Shown: positions 40,335-49,830, numbered from the stretch's first letter. The stretch: DNA of 64,000 nucleotides from CAVUCH01 sp963697705 (GCA_963697705.1 CAVOPA010000017.1:1674001-1738000); one strand, 5' to 3'. The notes: generated by a model not told the origin, from the letters alone. Made by a program: numbers and translations.

Positions 40335-40679
40335 GTGGAATCCGTGTTCGAGATTATTGCGGAGCCGAATCGTCGTGCGATCTTGAGCCTTCTGGCCTCG
40401 TCAGAACAGTCGGTCGGAGAGATCGAGCGTCAGCTTCGTATGACGCAGCCGACCGTGTCGAAGCACCTGCGCGTGCTGCGCGAGGCGGGTTTCGTGGAAT
40501 CCACGGTCGACGCACAGCGCCGTCTCTACCGGCTGAAGCCCGAACCACTTCAGGAGGTGGATGCCTGGCTGGCGCCGTTCCGCCGCTTCTGGTCCGCTCA
40601 CGTGGATGCTCTCGAACGCCATCTCGACCGCATGCATCCATCAGCATCAACGAAACGAAAGAGAAGGAGGAAAAAGTGA
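40335..40679 (+). CDS. ArsR-family winged-helix transcriptional regulator
   Basis: 114 residues from GTG at 40335. The N-terminal VFEIIAEPNRRAILSLLASS and the recognition-helix region MTQPTVSKHLRVLREAGFVE are classic for the ArsR/SmtB fold, of the subgroup paired with SRPBCC proteins (it lacks metal-binding Cys motifs). The C-terminal tail is strongly basic (KRKRRRKK). It overlaps the downstream SRPBCC gene by four bases (GTGA). Likely represses its own operon. Confidence 0.92.
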   Translation: MESVFEIIAEPNRRAILSLLASSEQSVGEIERQLRMTQPTVSKHLRVLREAGFVESTVDAQRRLYRLKPEPLQEVDAWLAPFRRFWSAHVDALERHLDRMHPSASTKRKRRRKK

Positions 40680-41236
40680 CCGCTCGAGAACAGTACGCAC
40701 CGGGTCCGGCGGGCGGGGCGCAGGTGCGGAAGGACGGAGAGAACTGGACGCTCATTCTCGTCAGAGAGTTGCGCCACTCGCCGGAACGAGTGTGGCAGGC
40801 GCTCACCGACCCAGCACAATTACGCGAGTGGGCACCCTTCGATGCCGACAGGGGCCTGGATACGGTAGGAACCACGGTGACGCTCACCACGGCGAAAGCG
40901 CCCACGCCGCATGTGTCCGAAACGACCGTGACGCGAGCCGACCCTCCCGCGCTGCTCGAATACAAGTGGGGTGGCTTCGATATGCGATGGGAACTCGAAG
41001 CCGTCGGTGGCGGCACGCGCCTGACGCTGTCGACCAACATCGATCGCCGCTACATCGCAATGGGTGCTGCCGGGTGGCACATCTGCTTCGATGTTCTGGA
41101 TCATCTTCTCAGCGGAACACCGATCGGCCGCATCGTTGGTCCCGACGCGATGAAGTTCGGGGGCTGGCAGCGGCTGAACACCGAGTACGCGAAGCAGTTC
41201 GGCGTCGAGACGCCAAGTCAAGGGAGGGCCCAGTGA
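40676..41236 (+). CDS. SRPBCC (AHSA1-like) domain protein
   Basis: 186 residues from a GTG at 40676 that overlaps the ArsR stop; AAGGAGG lies just upstream. The N-terminal region LILVRELRHSPERVWQALTD and DPAQLREWAPFDADRG, and the middle RWELEAVGGGTRLTLSTNID, are typical of the START-like/AHSA1 fold with a hydrophobic ligand cavity. Pairs of ArsR regulators and such proteins are widespread. Confidence 0.9.
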   Translation: MTAREQYAPGPAGGAQVRKDGENWTLILVRELRHSPERVWQALTDPAQLREWAPFDADRGLDTVGTTVTLTTAKAPTPHVSETTVTRADPPALLEYKWGGFDMRWELEAVGGGTRLTLSTNIDRRYIAMGAAGWHICFDVLDHLLSGTPIGRIVGPDAMKFGGWQRLNTEYAKQFGVETPSQGRAQ

Positions 41237-41454
41237 AGTGGAACAGCTGGATCCGGCAGCTCCACCGCTGGGTGTCCGTCGCCTTCACGGTGACGGTCAT
41301 TGCCAACTTCATCGCCCTGGCACAGGGGGGTGGGATGCCGCCGCCCTGGGTGACCTATTCGCCGCTGCTCCCGCTCGCGTTGCTCCTGTTTACCGGTCTA
41401 TATTTGTTCGTGCTGCCGTATGCCGCCAGGCGGCGCAGCGGGGGGAGCGCATGA
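41233..41454 (+). CDS. Small two-helix membrane protein
   Basis: 73 residues starting at a GTG that overlaps the upstream stop (GTGA), and overlapping the next gene by four bases (ATGA). Two hydrophobic helices, about residues 12-30 and 40-62 (WVSVAFTVTVIANFIALAQG and PLLPLALLLFTGLYLFVLPY), with a basic tail. No family named. The coupling on both sides argues that it is a real operon member. Confidence 0.75.
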   Translation: MKWNSWIRQLHRWVSVAFTVTVIANFIALAQGGGMPPPWVTYSPLLPLALLLFTGLYLFVLPYAARRRSGGSA

Positions 41455-41873
41455 AAGAGTCAGGCGTAAGCGGAGGCCAGTCGGCTTCGGAGCTCATCTC
41501 GAAGCGAATCGCCGAACTCGGGGACTGGCGTGGGCGGACCCTCGACAGGATGCGCACGCTCATCAAGAAAGCAGACCCGGACGTCGTCGAGGAGTGGAAG
41601 TGGGTCAAACCGACCAGACCAGGCACCCCGGTCTGGTCACACGACGGCATCATCTGCACTGGCGAATCCTACACGAGCGTCGTGAAGCTGACTTTTGCCA
41701 AGGGCGCGTCTCTCAAGGATCCGGCCCGTCTCTTCAACTCGAGCCTCGACGGAAACGTACGCCGCGCGATCGACATCCGCGAAGGAGAGCAAGTTGACGA
41801 GTCCGCGTTCAAGGCGCTCGTTCGCGAAGCGGTCGCCCTCAACAGGTCCGGCAAGTCGAAATCTGCGAAGTAA
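41451..41873 (+). CDS. DUF1801 (YdhG-like) protein
   Basis: 140 residues. LDRMRTLIKKADPDVVEEWK, then HDGIICTGESYTSVVKLTFA and a final helix bearing DESAFKALVREAVALN are the DUF1801 pattern. Cytoplasmic; function unknown. It is the fourth gene of the ArsR operon and is followed directly by a second protein of the same family. Confidence 0.85.
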   Translation: MKESGVSGGQSASELISKRIAELGDWRGRTLDRMRTLIKKADPDVVEEWKWVKPTRPGTPVWSHDGIICTGESYTSVVKLTFAKGASLKDPARLFNSSLDGNVRRAIDIREGEQVDESAFKALVREAVALNRSGKSKSAK

Positions 41874-41955
41874 GGGCAGTCCCGACGCGGCGCAGCCCAA
41901 GAGAGCGGCCGGCGAAGGTGAGCGATCCATCGCCACCAAAAGCAAGGGACGCCCG

Positions 41956-42363
41956 GTGGCCAACCCGACTCTTCTCGCCGGCGGCAACCCCCAGATCGCG
42001 AAGGGCGACGGCGACACCCCGGTGCAGGCCTACATCGCGGCCATGCCGGGCTGGAAACGCGACGTCGGCCGCAGCCTCGACGCGCTCATCGTGCGCACCG
42101 TCCCCGGCGTGCGCAAGGCCGTCAAGTGGAACTCGCCCTTCTATGGCATCGATGGCCAGGGCTGGTTCCTCAACTTCCATTGCTTCACGAAGTACGTCAA
42201 AGTGGCGTTCTTCCGCGGCGCATCACTGCGTCCTGTCCCGCCGGGCGAATCCAAGCACAAGGAAGTGCGGTACCTCGACATCTACGAGGACGATCGGCTC
42301 AACGAGGCGCTCGTGGCGACTTGGATCCGGCAGGCATCGGAGCTGCCAGGCTGGGTCCCATAG
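41956..42363 (+). CDS. Second DUF1801 protein
   Basis: About 135 residues from a GTG at 41956; the open frame continues upstream into the previous gene without ATG or GTG, so the start is uncertain and a fusion or frameshift with the upstream paralogue is possible. PGWKRDVGRSLDALIVRTVP, AVKWNSPFYGIDGQGWFLNF and EVRYLDIYEDDRLNEALVAT are family hallmarks. It shares the fold but little sequence with its neighbour. Confidence 0.8.
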   Translation: MANPTLLAGGNPQIAKGDGDTPVQAYIAAMPGWKRDVGRSLDALIVRTVPGVRKAVKWNSPFYGIDGQGWFLNFHCFTKYVKVAFFRGASLRPVPPGESKHKEVRYLDIYEDDRLNEALVATWIRQASELPGWVP

Positions 42364-42447
42364 CTCCGGCCGGGATCCTCGCAAGCAGTCCATCACGACG
42401 TTCTACATTGTGCATTGTGCATTTTTCATTCAGGGTGCCCTTGTCAT

Positions 42448-42464
42448 CACCCTGCTGGAGGGTG
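42448..42464 (-). terminator. Short hairpin after prolyl oligopeptidase
   Basis: CACCCT at 42448-42453 and AGGGTG at 42459-42464 form a perfect 6-bp stem over a 5-nt loop directly after the stop codon of the minus-strand peptidase gene. No U tract, so a weak or Rho-type site; it also lies between convergent genes. Confidence 0.35.
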
Positions 42465-42465
42465 C

Positions 42466-44637
42466 CTACTTGCTGGCCTCTGACTCTCGCGTGTTGCCTC
42501 GCATTTGCGCAATCGTGAAAGCCCACAGGTCGGCCTCCTCCGCGATGCGTTTGTCGGTCGGGCGGTAGCCGTGGGATCCCTGTGTCTCGACCCGGATCAG
42601 CACCGGACGATTGCAACCCTGCGCCGCCTGCAGCGCGGCAACGAACTTGAACGAGTGGCTCGGCACGACCCGGTCGTCGTGGTCCGCGGTGGTCACCAGC
42701 GTCGCCGGATAGCACGTGCCGATTCTGATGTTGTGCAGCGGCGAGTAATGGATCAACGTCTGAAACTGCTGCGGATTGGACGATGAGCCGTATTCCGTGA
42801 CCCAGGCGTGACCGCCGGTGAACTGGTCGTAGCGCAGCATGTCCATCACGCCAACCGCGGGCAGCGCCACGGCAAAGAGCTCCGGCCGCTGCTCCATGAC
42901 GGCGCCGACGAGCAGACCGCCGTTCGATCCGCCCATGATGCCCAGCTTGGCCGGGGACGTGTACTTCTCCTTGATCAACTGCTCGGCGACCGCAATGAAG
43001 TCGTCGAACACGTTCTGTTTCTTGTCGAGCATACCGGCGATGTGCCACGCCTCGCCGTACTCTCCGCCGCCGCGCATGTTGGCCGTGACCCAGATGCCGC
43101 CGATCTCGAGCCATGCAGGCACGTCGGCGTGATACGTGGGCGCCTCGGTGACAGAGAACCCACCGTATCCATAGAGCATCGTCGGATTGCTGCCGTCGCG
43201 CGGCAGGTTGCGCCGCGCGGTTACGAAGTACGGCACGCGCGTGCCGTCTTTCGACGTTGCGAAGTGGGCGGTCGTCTCGTACTGGCTCGTGTCGATCGCC
43301 GGCTTCGGTGCCTCGAACGGCGTGCTCTGGCGCGCCCGCGGGTCGTAGGCGAACACGGTCGTGGGGTACAACGGCGACGTGAACGCGTAGAAGATCGTCG
43401 GCGAATCGGCGCGGCCGCTGAGCCCCGCCAGCGAACCGGGCGCGGGCAGGGGCAGCTCGCCGAGCGCCCCGCCGCCGACGTCGAACATGGCCAGGCGGCT
43501 CTGGACGTCGACGAGGTACTCGATGACGATGCGGCCGCCGATGAACGCGACCGCCTCGATCGATTCCTTGCTGCTGGCGGGCACCAGCGTCTTCCAGGCC
43601 GACGGCTGCGGGTTACTGAGATCGATGCCCATGACCTTGCGGGTGGGCGCGTCACGGTCCGACCGCACCAGCAGCAGCGATCCCGCGTTGCCAATCGGCG
43701 CGTACTCTGCGCCGTCCTCCTCGACGATCGGCTTGATCGGGGCGGACACGTCCGGTTGCAGCGGATCGCGCAGGTCCGCGTAGTACAGGCGGTTGTTGTT
43801 GCCCGATCCCTCGGCGAGCACGATCAGCAGGTAGCGGCCGTCCTCGGTGACCATGCCACCGGTGAACCATGTCGGCAGGTCCTTGCGTTCGTAGATCAGC
43901 GGATCCTGGGATTGCGGGGATCCGGCGCGATGGTAGTAGATCGCCTGTCCCGAGAGCGCCGCCTGCATCGCCTTTCCCTGCGGCGGCTCCGGATAGCGCG
44001 AGTAGTAGAACCCCTTGCCGTCCTTCGTCCAGGACAGGCCCGAGAACCGCACCCACTTCACCTCGTCGTCCAAATCCTTGCCGCTCGCGAGGTCGCGTAC
44101 CTTAACCGTCCGCCAGTCCGCGCCACCCTGTGAGACCCCGTAAGCCAGCAACCGGCCGTCCGGCGCGGGTGCATAGGCCGCCAGCGAGACGGATCCGTCG
44201 GGAGACCAGGTGTTCGGATCGATCAGCAGCGTCGGCGCCGCCGTAAGGCCCGCGCGCATGTACAAGGGGGACTGCTTCTCGAGGCCGCGGTTCTTGCGAT
44301 AGAACAGCCGCCCCGCCTCGAGGACCGGCAGACTCGTCTTCGGGTAATCCCACAGCTCGGTGATCCGCTTCCGCAGCGTCTCGCGCATCGGGAGCCGCTG
44401 CAGGTAGTCGAAGGTCACCGCGTTCTGCGCCGCGATCCAGTCGATTGCGTCTTTCGAGTCGAGGTCTTCCATCCACCGGTACGGGTCGGGGATCCACGTA
44501 CCGTGGTACTCGGCGACCACGTCGCCCCGGCGCGTCGCCGGGTATTGGAGCGGCGGGGACTGCAGTGCGGCGGTCACTCCGCAGGCCAGGATGAACACGG
44601 CAGTCGCTGCACAACGGCCAGATCGAAAGCGGATCAT
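42466..44637 (-). CDS. Exported prolyl oligopeptidase, family S9A
   Basis: 723 residues from the ATG at 44637, chosen for the signal peptide that follows (MIRFRSGRCAATAVFILACG); an upstream ATG at 44694 gives an unlikely extension. The N-terminal propeller (PDPYRWMEDLDSKDAIDWIA) precedes an alpha/beta-hydrolase domain with nucleophile Ser in IMGGSNGGLL (residue 571), acid Asp in TADHDDRVVPSHS and His in QGSHGYRPTD. It cleaves short peptides after proline, here in the periplasm. All catalytic residues are present. It has its own upstream region and is divergent from the next gene. Confidence 0.95.
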   Translation of the reverse strand: MIRFRSGRCAATAVFILACGVTAALQSPPLQYPATRRGDVVAEYHGTWIPDPYRWMEDLDSKDAIDWIAAQNAVTFDYLQRLPMRETLRKRITELWDYPKTSLPVLEAGRLFYRKNRGLEKQSPLYMRAGLTAAPTLLIDPNTWSPDGSVSLAAYAPAPDGRLLAYGVSQGGADWRTVKVRDLASGKDLDDEVKWVRFSGLSWTKDGKGFYYSRYPEPPQGKAMQAALSGQAIYYHRAGSPQSQDPLIYERKDLPTWFTGGMVTEDGRYLLIVLAEGSGNNNRLYYADLRDPLQPDVSAPIKPIVEEDGAEYAPIGNAGSLLLVRSDRDAPTRKVMGIDLSNPQPSAWKTLVPASSKESIEAVAFIGGRIVIEYLVDVQSRLAMFDVGGGALGELPLPAPGSLAGLSGRADSPTIFYAFTSPLYPTTVFAYDPRARQSTPFEAPKPAIDTSQYETTAHFATSKDGTRVPYFVTARRNLPRDGSNPTMLYGYGGFSVTEAPTYHADVPAWLEIGGIWVTANMRGGGEYGEAWHIAGMLDKKQNVFDDFIAVAEQLIKEKYTSPAKLGIMGGSNGGLLVGAVMEQRPELFAVALPAVGVMDMLRYDQFTGGHAWVTEYGSSSNPQQFQTLIHYSPLHNIRIGTCYPATLVTTADHDDRVVPSHSFKFVAALQAAQGCNRPVLIRVETQGSHGYRPTDKRIAEEADLWAFTIAQMRGNTRESEASK

Positions 44638-44773
44638 ACGCACCTCGTTAAGGCTCAAACCCTGGAGTGTAGCCGAGCGTAAGTCTCTGCGCATCCGGGT
44701 GATGACCGTTCAGCTGCCGGTTCGGATACAATCCGCACCGCTGCATCGTCACACGTCCATTTCTGGAGGTTCC

Positions 44774-45568
44774 ATGTACCGACGTTCGCTCGTCGCGTTC
44801 GCGTTCTCCGCACTGACAGTCGTGTTCTCGGTGTCCCTCGCGGGTGCACCCCAGGCAACCACGCCCGCCGCGTCAACCGGGCAGGCCACCCCGCCACAAC
44901 CCGCGGGCGGCAACAGTGACATCTACCGGGTGTCAATGTTCCGGGCCGCTCCCGGTAAAACCGGCGATCTCGAAAAGCTCCTGACCACGCAGGCGCCCTC
45001 ACCCGGTGCTGGCGACGGCGACTTCGCCGTCATTTTCCGCCACCGTCAGGGCAACGAGTGGGACTTCCTGACCGTCGAGCACATGGGGCAGCAGGCGACG
45101 GTCGACGTGCGAACGGGGCCGCCTGCGCAGCCTGACAGCCCGTTCAGTCAGTCGGCGGCGTGGCACATGGACACTTTTGCCGCCGGCCCCTCGCTCGACG
45201 AGTTCCGCAAGGCCTTGAACCTGCAAGCCGGCGCGGCGCAGAGCGGCAGCGCCAAGCCCGGCGCATACGTCGTCGGCGACTACATGGCGGCAGCCGGTCA
45301 CCGCGGGCAGCTGCGACAAGTGTTGACCGACATCGCCGGGGACACGCCAGGCCGCAGCGTCACTCTCACGCACGTGGAGGGCGCGCCCTGGAACTTCCTG
45401 ACGATCACGCGGTATGACTCCTGGCAGCAGTTTGCGCAGGAAGAAGACACAGTCTCGGCCGGCAAGACCGGGACGCCCGACCGGGGACTCGCCCTTCGGG
45501 AACACATGTCCGTCCACCACGACACCCTGGTGAGCGTTCAGAAGGTCTGGGCATCCGCGGCGCGCTGA
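44774..45568 (+). CDS. Exported protein of unknown function with dimeric-ferredoxin-like repeats
   Basis: 264 residues, ATG with GGAGG 7 nt upstream. Signal peptide (LVAFAFSALTVVFSVSLAGA) and a Pro/Thr/Gln-rich linker. Two related halves, YRVSMFRAAPGKTGDLEKLL and YVVGDYMAAAGHRGQLRQVL, each followed by a WxFLTVxH/ITRYDSW segment, suggest a duplicated antibiotic-biosynthesis-monooxygenase-type (ABM) alpha+beta barrel domain. No cofactor motif; function unknown. Confidence 0.75.
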   Translation: MYRRSLVAFAFSALTVVFSVSLAGAPQATTPAASTGQATPPQPAGGNSDIYRVSMFRAAPGKTGDLEKLLTTQAPSPGAGDGDFAVIFRHRQGNEWDFLTVEHMGQQATVDVRTGPPAQPDSPFSQSAAWHMDTFAAGPSLDEFRKALNLQAGAAQSGSAKPGAYVVGDYMAAAGHRGQLRQVLTDIAGDTPGRSVTLTHVEGAPWNFLTITRYDSWQQFAQEEDTVSAGKTGTPDRGLALREHMSVHHDTLVSVQKVWASAAR

Positions 45569-45580
45569 AAGTGTGAGGAC

Positions 45581-45610
45581 GGGGTGAACCGGTCGCCAGC
45601 CGTTCACCCC
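45581..45610 (+). terminator. Hairpin terminator
   Basis: GGGGTGAAC at 45581-45589 pairs perfectly with GTTCACCCC at 45602-45610 over a 12-nt loop, 13 nt after the preceding stop codon. Only a short T run follows. Confidence 0.5.
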
Positions 45611-45848
45611 TGTTGACGCTGACACACAACAAGTACGTCATCGAGGTCACCCGTGCCGCGATCCGGCTCTACGTGGAGCGTCTGCTGATGATCGATGCCG
45701 TGCAGTTCTACATCGCCCGAGGCAGAGGCGAGCGCCGTCTGGAGGTAGCGTCTGGCCGCGTGTCGTCGACTCGGCTCGCGCGTGCCCTCGATCGCGTGAC
45801 GGAGACTGAGCCAAGTAACGAAAGAACCGAGCGTCGGACCGCAGGACG

Positions 45849-46247
45849 TCAGGGCCGGGCGGGATCGGTGATCTTCAGCTGGTTCGGCCCGGTGATGACC
45901 ATCAGAGGAGTCGTGCCTTTCAGCTTGATGTTGCCGGTCGCGCAGACCGTCTTGTGATCGACGGCTTTGTCGACGCCCCTGAACGCCACGTTCAGGAGCT
46001 CGGTACCGATGATGCCCACGATGAATGGTGAATTCGGCGGCGGCTCGTCGAAGTGCATGAACAGCTGCTCACCGCCCGCGCGAGGTGTCTGCACCCGGAC
46101 GACGGAGACCACTTCCCCGCACACGGTCGCTCGCTTGCCAATCCGATCGCGGGCCTGGTTGGCGGCGATCGGTGGATCGGCGGCGTAGGAACTGCCGCTG
46201 ACGAGAATCGCGACGCACGTTGCGACGATCGAAGTAGGGGTGTTCAT
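45849..46247 (-). CDS. Exported OB-fold protein
   Basis: 132 residues, ATG with GGAGGG 3 nt upstream. Signal peptide cleaved near SSYAAD. The mature domain (RIGKRATVCGEVVSVVRVQT, then TVCATGNIKLKGTTPLMVIT, ending GPNQLKI) has the five-strand OB pattern seen in periplasmic and nucleic-acid-binding proteins; ligand unknown. A pair of cysteines (VCGE and VCAT) may form a disulphide. Confidence 0.78.
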   Translation of the reverse strand: MNTPTSIVATCVAILVSGSSYAADPPIAANQARDRIGKRATVCGEVVSVVRVQTPRAGGEQLFMHFDEPPPNSPFIVGIIGTELLNVAFRGVDKAVDHKTVCATGNIKLKGTTPLMVITGPNQLKITDPARP

Positions 46248-46388
46248 GAGCCCTCCAAAGTGCGGCGGCCGTGAACGTGCGAACGAGTGATGAGGGCGTG
46301 AGTATAGCAGAGGTGTTGCACGCGAGGTTATCGTTCTGCCGGAGGGCCAGGATGTCGATGGCGACCTGATGGCCCGGTCGGCCTTTCG

Positions 46389-47348
46389 CTACTTCCAGTA
46401 ATTCAGCTCGTACCGTACCGCGCCGCCGTCCGGGGACGCGGTGCAGCCAAGCTCCCAGGACCCGCCGGGCGCGACGACATACGAGCTGCTGCCCGATGGC
46501 GGCTTCGATTCGCCCGGCGCGTCTCGGGCGATGGTCACCGTCGCGGTGATCGACATGTCGGTCTTGTTCAGGAGGAACACGCGGCGCCCGGTGCCGTTGC
46601 ACGCCTTCCGCAGGTCCGGCGCGATGACAACGAGCGCCGGTTTCGGAGGCCGCGCGGGTGGTTCCGGCTCCGGTGGTGTCGGAGACGTGGGAGCCGGCGT
46701 GGCGGGCGCGTTCGCCCCGGATCGCGTCTCAGGGGAAGCGGGTTCCGGTTTCGCGGCTGGCCTTGGCGGAGGCGCTGCTGGCGAATTCACGGGTGTGGTC
46801 GTGACGGGTGCTTCCCCGATCGTGTTCGGCCCGGCGTTCGTCTTTGGATCTGGCCGCGAGACCGCATCCGCGTACCACCTCAGCACCGGTGCAGAGAAGC
46901 GCCGCTTCTCCGCGTCGGCGAGTCGCGCCCCGTGCTCGTCGAGGAGCGCGACCATCTCCTGCAGGACGCGCAACCCGATGACCGGCGCCGCGGAGCTCGC
47001 GCCGCCGCTCGACGCGGCCATCTGTGCGGATGACGGACCGTCGAGCAATCGCGCGGCGAGTTGGAGACATCGCGCGAGCGGCGTCAGGTCGGGCTCGCGG
47101 GCATTCGGAGCGTTCGGGTCTGCGTGCCTGTCGGACACCCAGTAGCGCAGCGCGTCGACGTCTCCGTTCTCGATGGCGGCATGCAGCTGGTTGGCTGTCG
47201 CCACGGGAACGGCTTGTCCCGCGGCGACGCGTGCCCCGGCCGCGCAGATTATCAGACAGACGCACGCGACCGGGGCCGCCCGCCTCGCGCGCTTGACGAG
47301 GCTGTCGGTGCGCACTCTCCAAACCATCGAGCACTTCACGCTCTTCAT
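46389..47348 (-). CDS. Exported Pro-rich protein with ankyrin-like N-terminal segment
   Basis: 319 residues. N-terminal signal anchor (VACVCLIICAAGARVAAGQ). ANQLHAAIENGDVDALRYWV is an ankyrin-like helix pair. A Pro/Ala-rich linker spans about residues 175-235, then a C-terminal beta-rich domain with two cysteines (RKACNGTGRRVFLLNKT and ELGCTASPDGGAVRYELNYW). Function unknown; it probably spans the periplasm. Confidence 0.7.
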   Translation of the reverse strand: MKSVKCSMVWRVRTDSLVKRARRAAPVACVCLIICAAGARVAAGQAVPVATANQLHAAIENGDVDALRYWVSDRHADPNAPNAREPDLTPLARCLQLAARLLDGPSSAQMAASSGGASSAAPVIGLRVLQEMVALLDEHGARLADAEKRRFSAPVLRWYADAVSRPDPKTNAGPNTIGEAPVTTTPVNSPAAPPPRPAAKPEPASPETRSGANAPATPAPTSPTPPEPEPPARPPKPALVVIAPDLRKACNGTGRRVFLLNKTDMSITATVTIARDAPGESKPPSGSSSYVVAPGGSWELGCTASPDGGAVRYELNYWK

Positions 47349-47374
47349 GGCCGATCACCGAAGTTCACGGATCA

Positions 47375-47964
47375 CTAGCATACAGGCGTCGGACTCGCAG
47401 CGGCCGTGCGTTCGCAGGTGTCAGGCGGTCCCGAGTCGTCAGCGTCTCCCGCGCACACCACTGAGCACTCCTCCTGCGTGTAATACCTTATGACGATAGC
47501 TCCCACTGACTTCACGCTCATGAGCACTCCTCTCGTTACGGGTCCGCCCTGGGATGGGTGGGCGATTCGGGGATCATTTTCGAACCGCACCAGGCCGGAC
47601 CAGCGCAGCATCTGCTCCGCGAGCCACTCCTGCTTCTGTTCCGGGCTGCCCGTGGTCTCGGTCTCGCTCATCCGCGACAGCGTCATCTGCGCCAAATTGA
47701 GGAAGGCCTTCACACCGAGGCTTTCGGCTGTGGCTGCGACGTCTGGCGGCCGCTTTCAGATAGTCGGGCGAAACCGAGATCATGAAATACACCACTGAGG
47801 CCTTGCATGGCCGCGCGCACGGCAACGATGTCGGCGACCACGACTTGTGTGCGCGGTCGAGCCGACGCTGCCGGCGGCGCCGGTGACGAGGATGGTTTCT
47901 GGGGCACGATTTTCTTCCCGTATTGAACCGAGATCTCCATTTGGCCATCTTCGCTCGGCCGCAT
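47375..47964 (-). CDS. Uncharacterised protein of about 195 residues (two frameshifts)
   Basis: Three overlapping minus-strand frames make one protein when two +1 changes, near 47795 and 47745, are corrected; the result is exactly 196 codons. Joints read AAMQGLS to VVYFMISVSPDYLKAA, and then DVAATAESLGVKAFLNLAQM. The C-terminal part (EWLAEQMLRWSGLVRFENDP, GVLMSVKSVGAIVIRYYTQE) ends in a Cys-containing, low-complexity tail. No family recognised. The start at 47964 is uncertain because the frame is open upstream. Confidence 0.55.
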
Positions 47965-48290
47965 TCTACGATTGCCACAACGCGCTCGTGTGAAACATTC
48001 AGCTCCTGTCGATCTCGCGTCGTGACACTCGCCATGCGACGTGAATCGTGCAGGCTGGAGCGCCGATCCCGAATCTCGTGGACACGTGTCCCGTGTTGCG
48101 CCGGCTCTTCGCTCGACTGGTCGGACAAAAAGAAGATGCCCAGTCGTTGGTAGATTGTGGTCACGCTGACTGGATCCACGTCGAGTAGTGCCAATACGCC
48201 GCTGCGACCATCAATCTGCGGCTGGCAGTAAGTCTCCCGGATTTGACTCGCGATGTCCGTCGACGGACGATCAGCTCGTTGGGAGGGGTC
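47965..48290. other. Divergent intergenic region upstream of the MFS gene
   Basis: No gene supported. A minus-strand open frame runs through it but has shadow-like Arg/Ser composition. The MFS gene start and its GGAGGGG site lie at its right end. Confidence 0.45.
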
Positions 48291-49814
48291 GTGCGCGCAC
48301 CGCTTGCCGGGGACGAGGCGGTCACTTGGGGAACACCGACGGCGCGCTGGATTGTGCTCGCCACCGTGCTGGGGTCGGGCATGGCGTTTCTGGATGCCAC
48401 AGTGGTAAACGTGGCCCTGCCCACGATCGGCACCGAGCTGGACGCGAGCGTCGCTGGCTTGCAGTGGATCCTGAACGGCTACACGCTCACGCTCGCGTCC
48501 CTGATCCTGATCGGCGGCTCTCTGGGCGACCGGTTCGGGCGTCGGCGGGTTTTCCTCGTCGGGATCGTGTCGTTCGCTGTCGCGTCGCTGCTATGCGCCC
48601 TGGCGCCTACGGCCCAGGCACTTGCGGCCGTCCGCGCGCTCCAGGGCATCGGCGGTGCGCTACTCACGCCGGGCAGCCTCGCGATCCTTCAGGCATCGTT
48701 CGCGCCCGGTGACCGTGGGCGAGCCGTCGGCGCATGGTCGGGCCTGTCCGGGATCGCCGCCGCCATCGGGCCGTTCCTCGGCGGGTGGCTCATCGGTGTG
48801 GGCTCGTGGCGGCTGATCTTTCTGATCAACGTGCCGCTGGCCGTCGCGGTTGTCGCCGTGGCGGTCCGCCACGTGCCCGAGACGCGCGATCCCACCGCCG
48901 TCCGCAGCATCGACATCGCGGGCGCGGTGCTGACCGCTGTGGGCCTGGCCGGAGTGAATTGGGCCCTCATTCAGGCCGGCGAGCGGGGCGTCACCGGCGA
49001 GGTGCTGGTGGCCGGCGCGGGAGGCATGAGTGCACTGGCCGGCTTCGTCGCCGTGGAGCGGTATGGCCGTCACCCGATGTTGCCGCTCGAAATCTTCCGC
49101 TCGTCGCAGTTCGTCGGCGCCAACCTCGTCACGTTCGTCGTGTACGCCAGCCTCGGCATCACGTTCTTCTTACTCGTTGTCCATCTCCAGCAGGTCCTCG
49201 GCTACACGCCCCTGCAAGCGGGCCTCGCGACGCTGCCGGTCACCGCCCTGATGCTCGCCCTATCCGCCAGGGCTGGCCTGCTGGCCGACCGCATTGGACC
49301 GCGGCTGCCGATGACCGCCGGGCCTCTCGGCATCGCCGCCGGGCTCGTGCTGCTGAGCCGCGTGCAGGCGGGCGCCACCTACCCAATGACCGTGCTGCCG
49401 GGACTGCTCGTGTTCGGCCTCGGACTGGCGCTGACCGTTGCCCCCTTGACGGCCACCGTGCTTGCCGCTGCGCCCCCGCGGCACGCCGGCGTGGCCTCGG
49501 GCGTGAACAACGCAATTTCGCGGGGCGCTGGGCTCGTCGCCATCGCGGTGATTCCTGGGCTCACAGGTCTGACCGGCGACGCTTATCGGGATCCGGCCAT
49601 CTTCGCGCGTGGTTTTCGCACCGCGATGCTGATGAGTGCCGCGTTCGCCGCGCTCGGTGCGGCACTCGCGTGGTTACTCATCCGCAACGAGGTTGCCGGT
49701 CGCGCGGACCCGTGCCCGGCCGCCAAGCTCGATCGCCGCCGCTACTGCGCGATCGACGGCGCGCCGCTGGCCACCAAACGCGACGCCGTGCAGGCAACAC
49801 GCTCCACCGCTTGA
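48291..49814 (+). CDS. MFS drug exporter, DHA2 (EmrB/QacA) 14-helix family
   Basis: 507 residues, GTG start with GGGAGGGG immediately upstream. The 14-helix topology begins with WIVLATVLGSGMAFLDATVV and includes the MFS motif LGDRFGRRRVFL between TM2 and TM3, the motif-C region GPFLGGWLIGVGSWRLIFLI, and PATLPVT-type segments. A proton-driven exporter of hydrophobic drugs. The C-terminal tail carries ACxx-like Cys residues (ADPCPAAKLDRRRYCAIDG). No linked regulator. Confidence 0.93.
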   Translation: MRAPLAGDEAVTWGTPTARWIVLATVLGSGMAFLDATVVNVALPTIGTELDASVAGLQWILNGYTLTLASLILIGGSLGDRFGRRRVFLVGIVSFAVASLLCALAPTAQALAAVRALQGIGGALLTPGSLAILQASFAPGDRGRAVGAWSGLSGIAAAIGPFLGGWLIGVGSWRLIFLINVPLAVAVVAVAVRHVPETRDPTAVRSIDIAGAVLTAVGLAGVNWALIQAGERGVTGEVLVAGAGGMSALAGFVAVERYGRHPMLPLEIFRSSQFVGANLVTFVVYASLGITFFLLVVHLQQVLGYTPLQAGLATLPVTALMLALSARAGLLADRIGPRLPMTAGPLGIAAGLVLLSRVQAGATYPMTVLPGLLVFGLGLALTVAPLTATVLAAAPPRHAGVASGVNNAISRGAGLVAIAVIPGLTGLTGDAYRDPAIFARGFRTAMLMSAAFAALGAALAWLLIRNEVAGRADPCPAAKLDRRRYCAIDGAPLATKRDAVQATRSTA

Positions 49815-49830
49815 GCTCACGCTCAGTACT

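Noticed and set aside
45613..45957. Possible 114-residue gene on the + strand
   Set aside because: No ribosome site, no recognisable motif, and it overlaps the OB-fold gene's 3' end in antisense.
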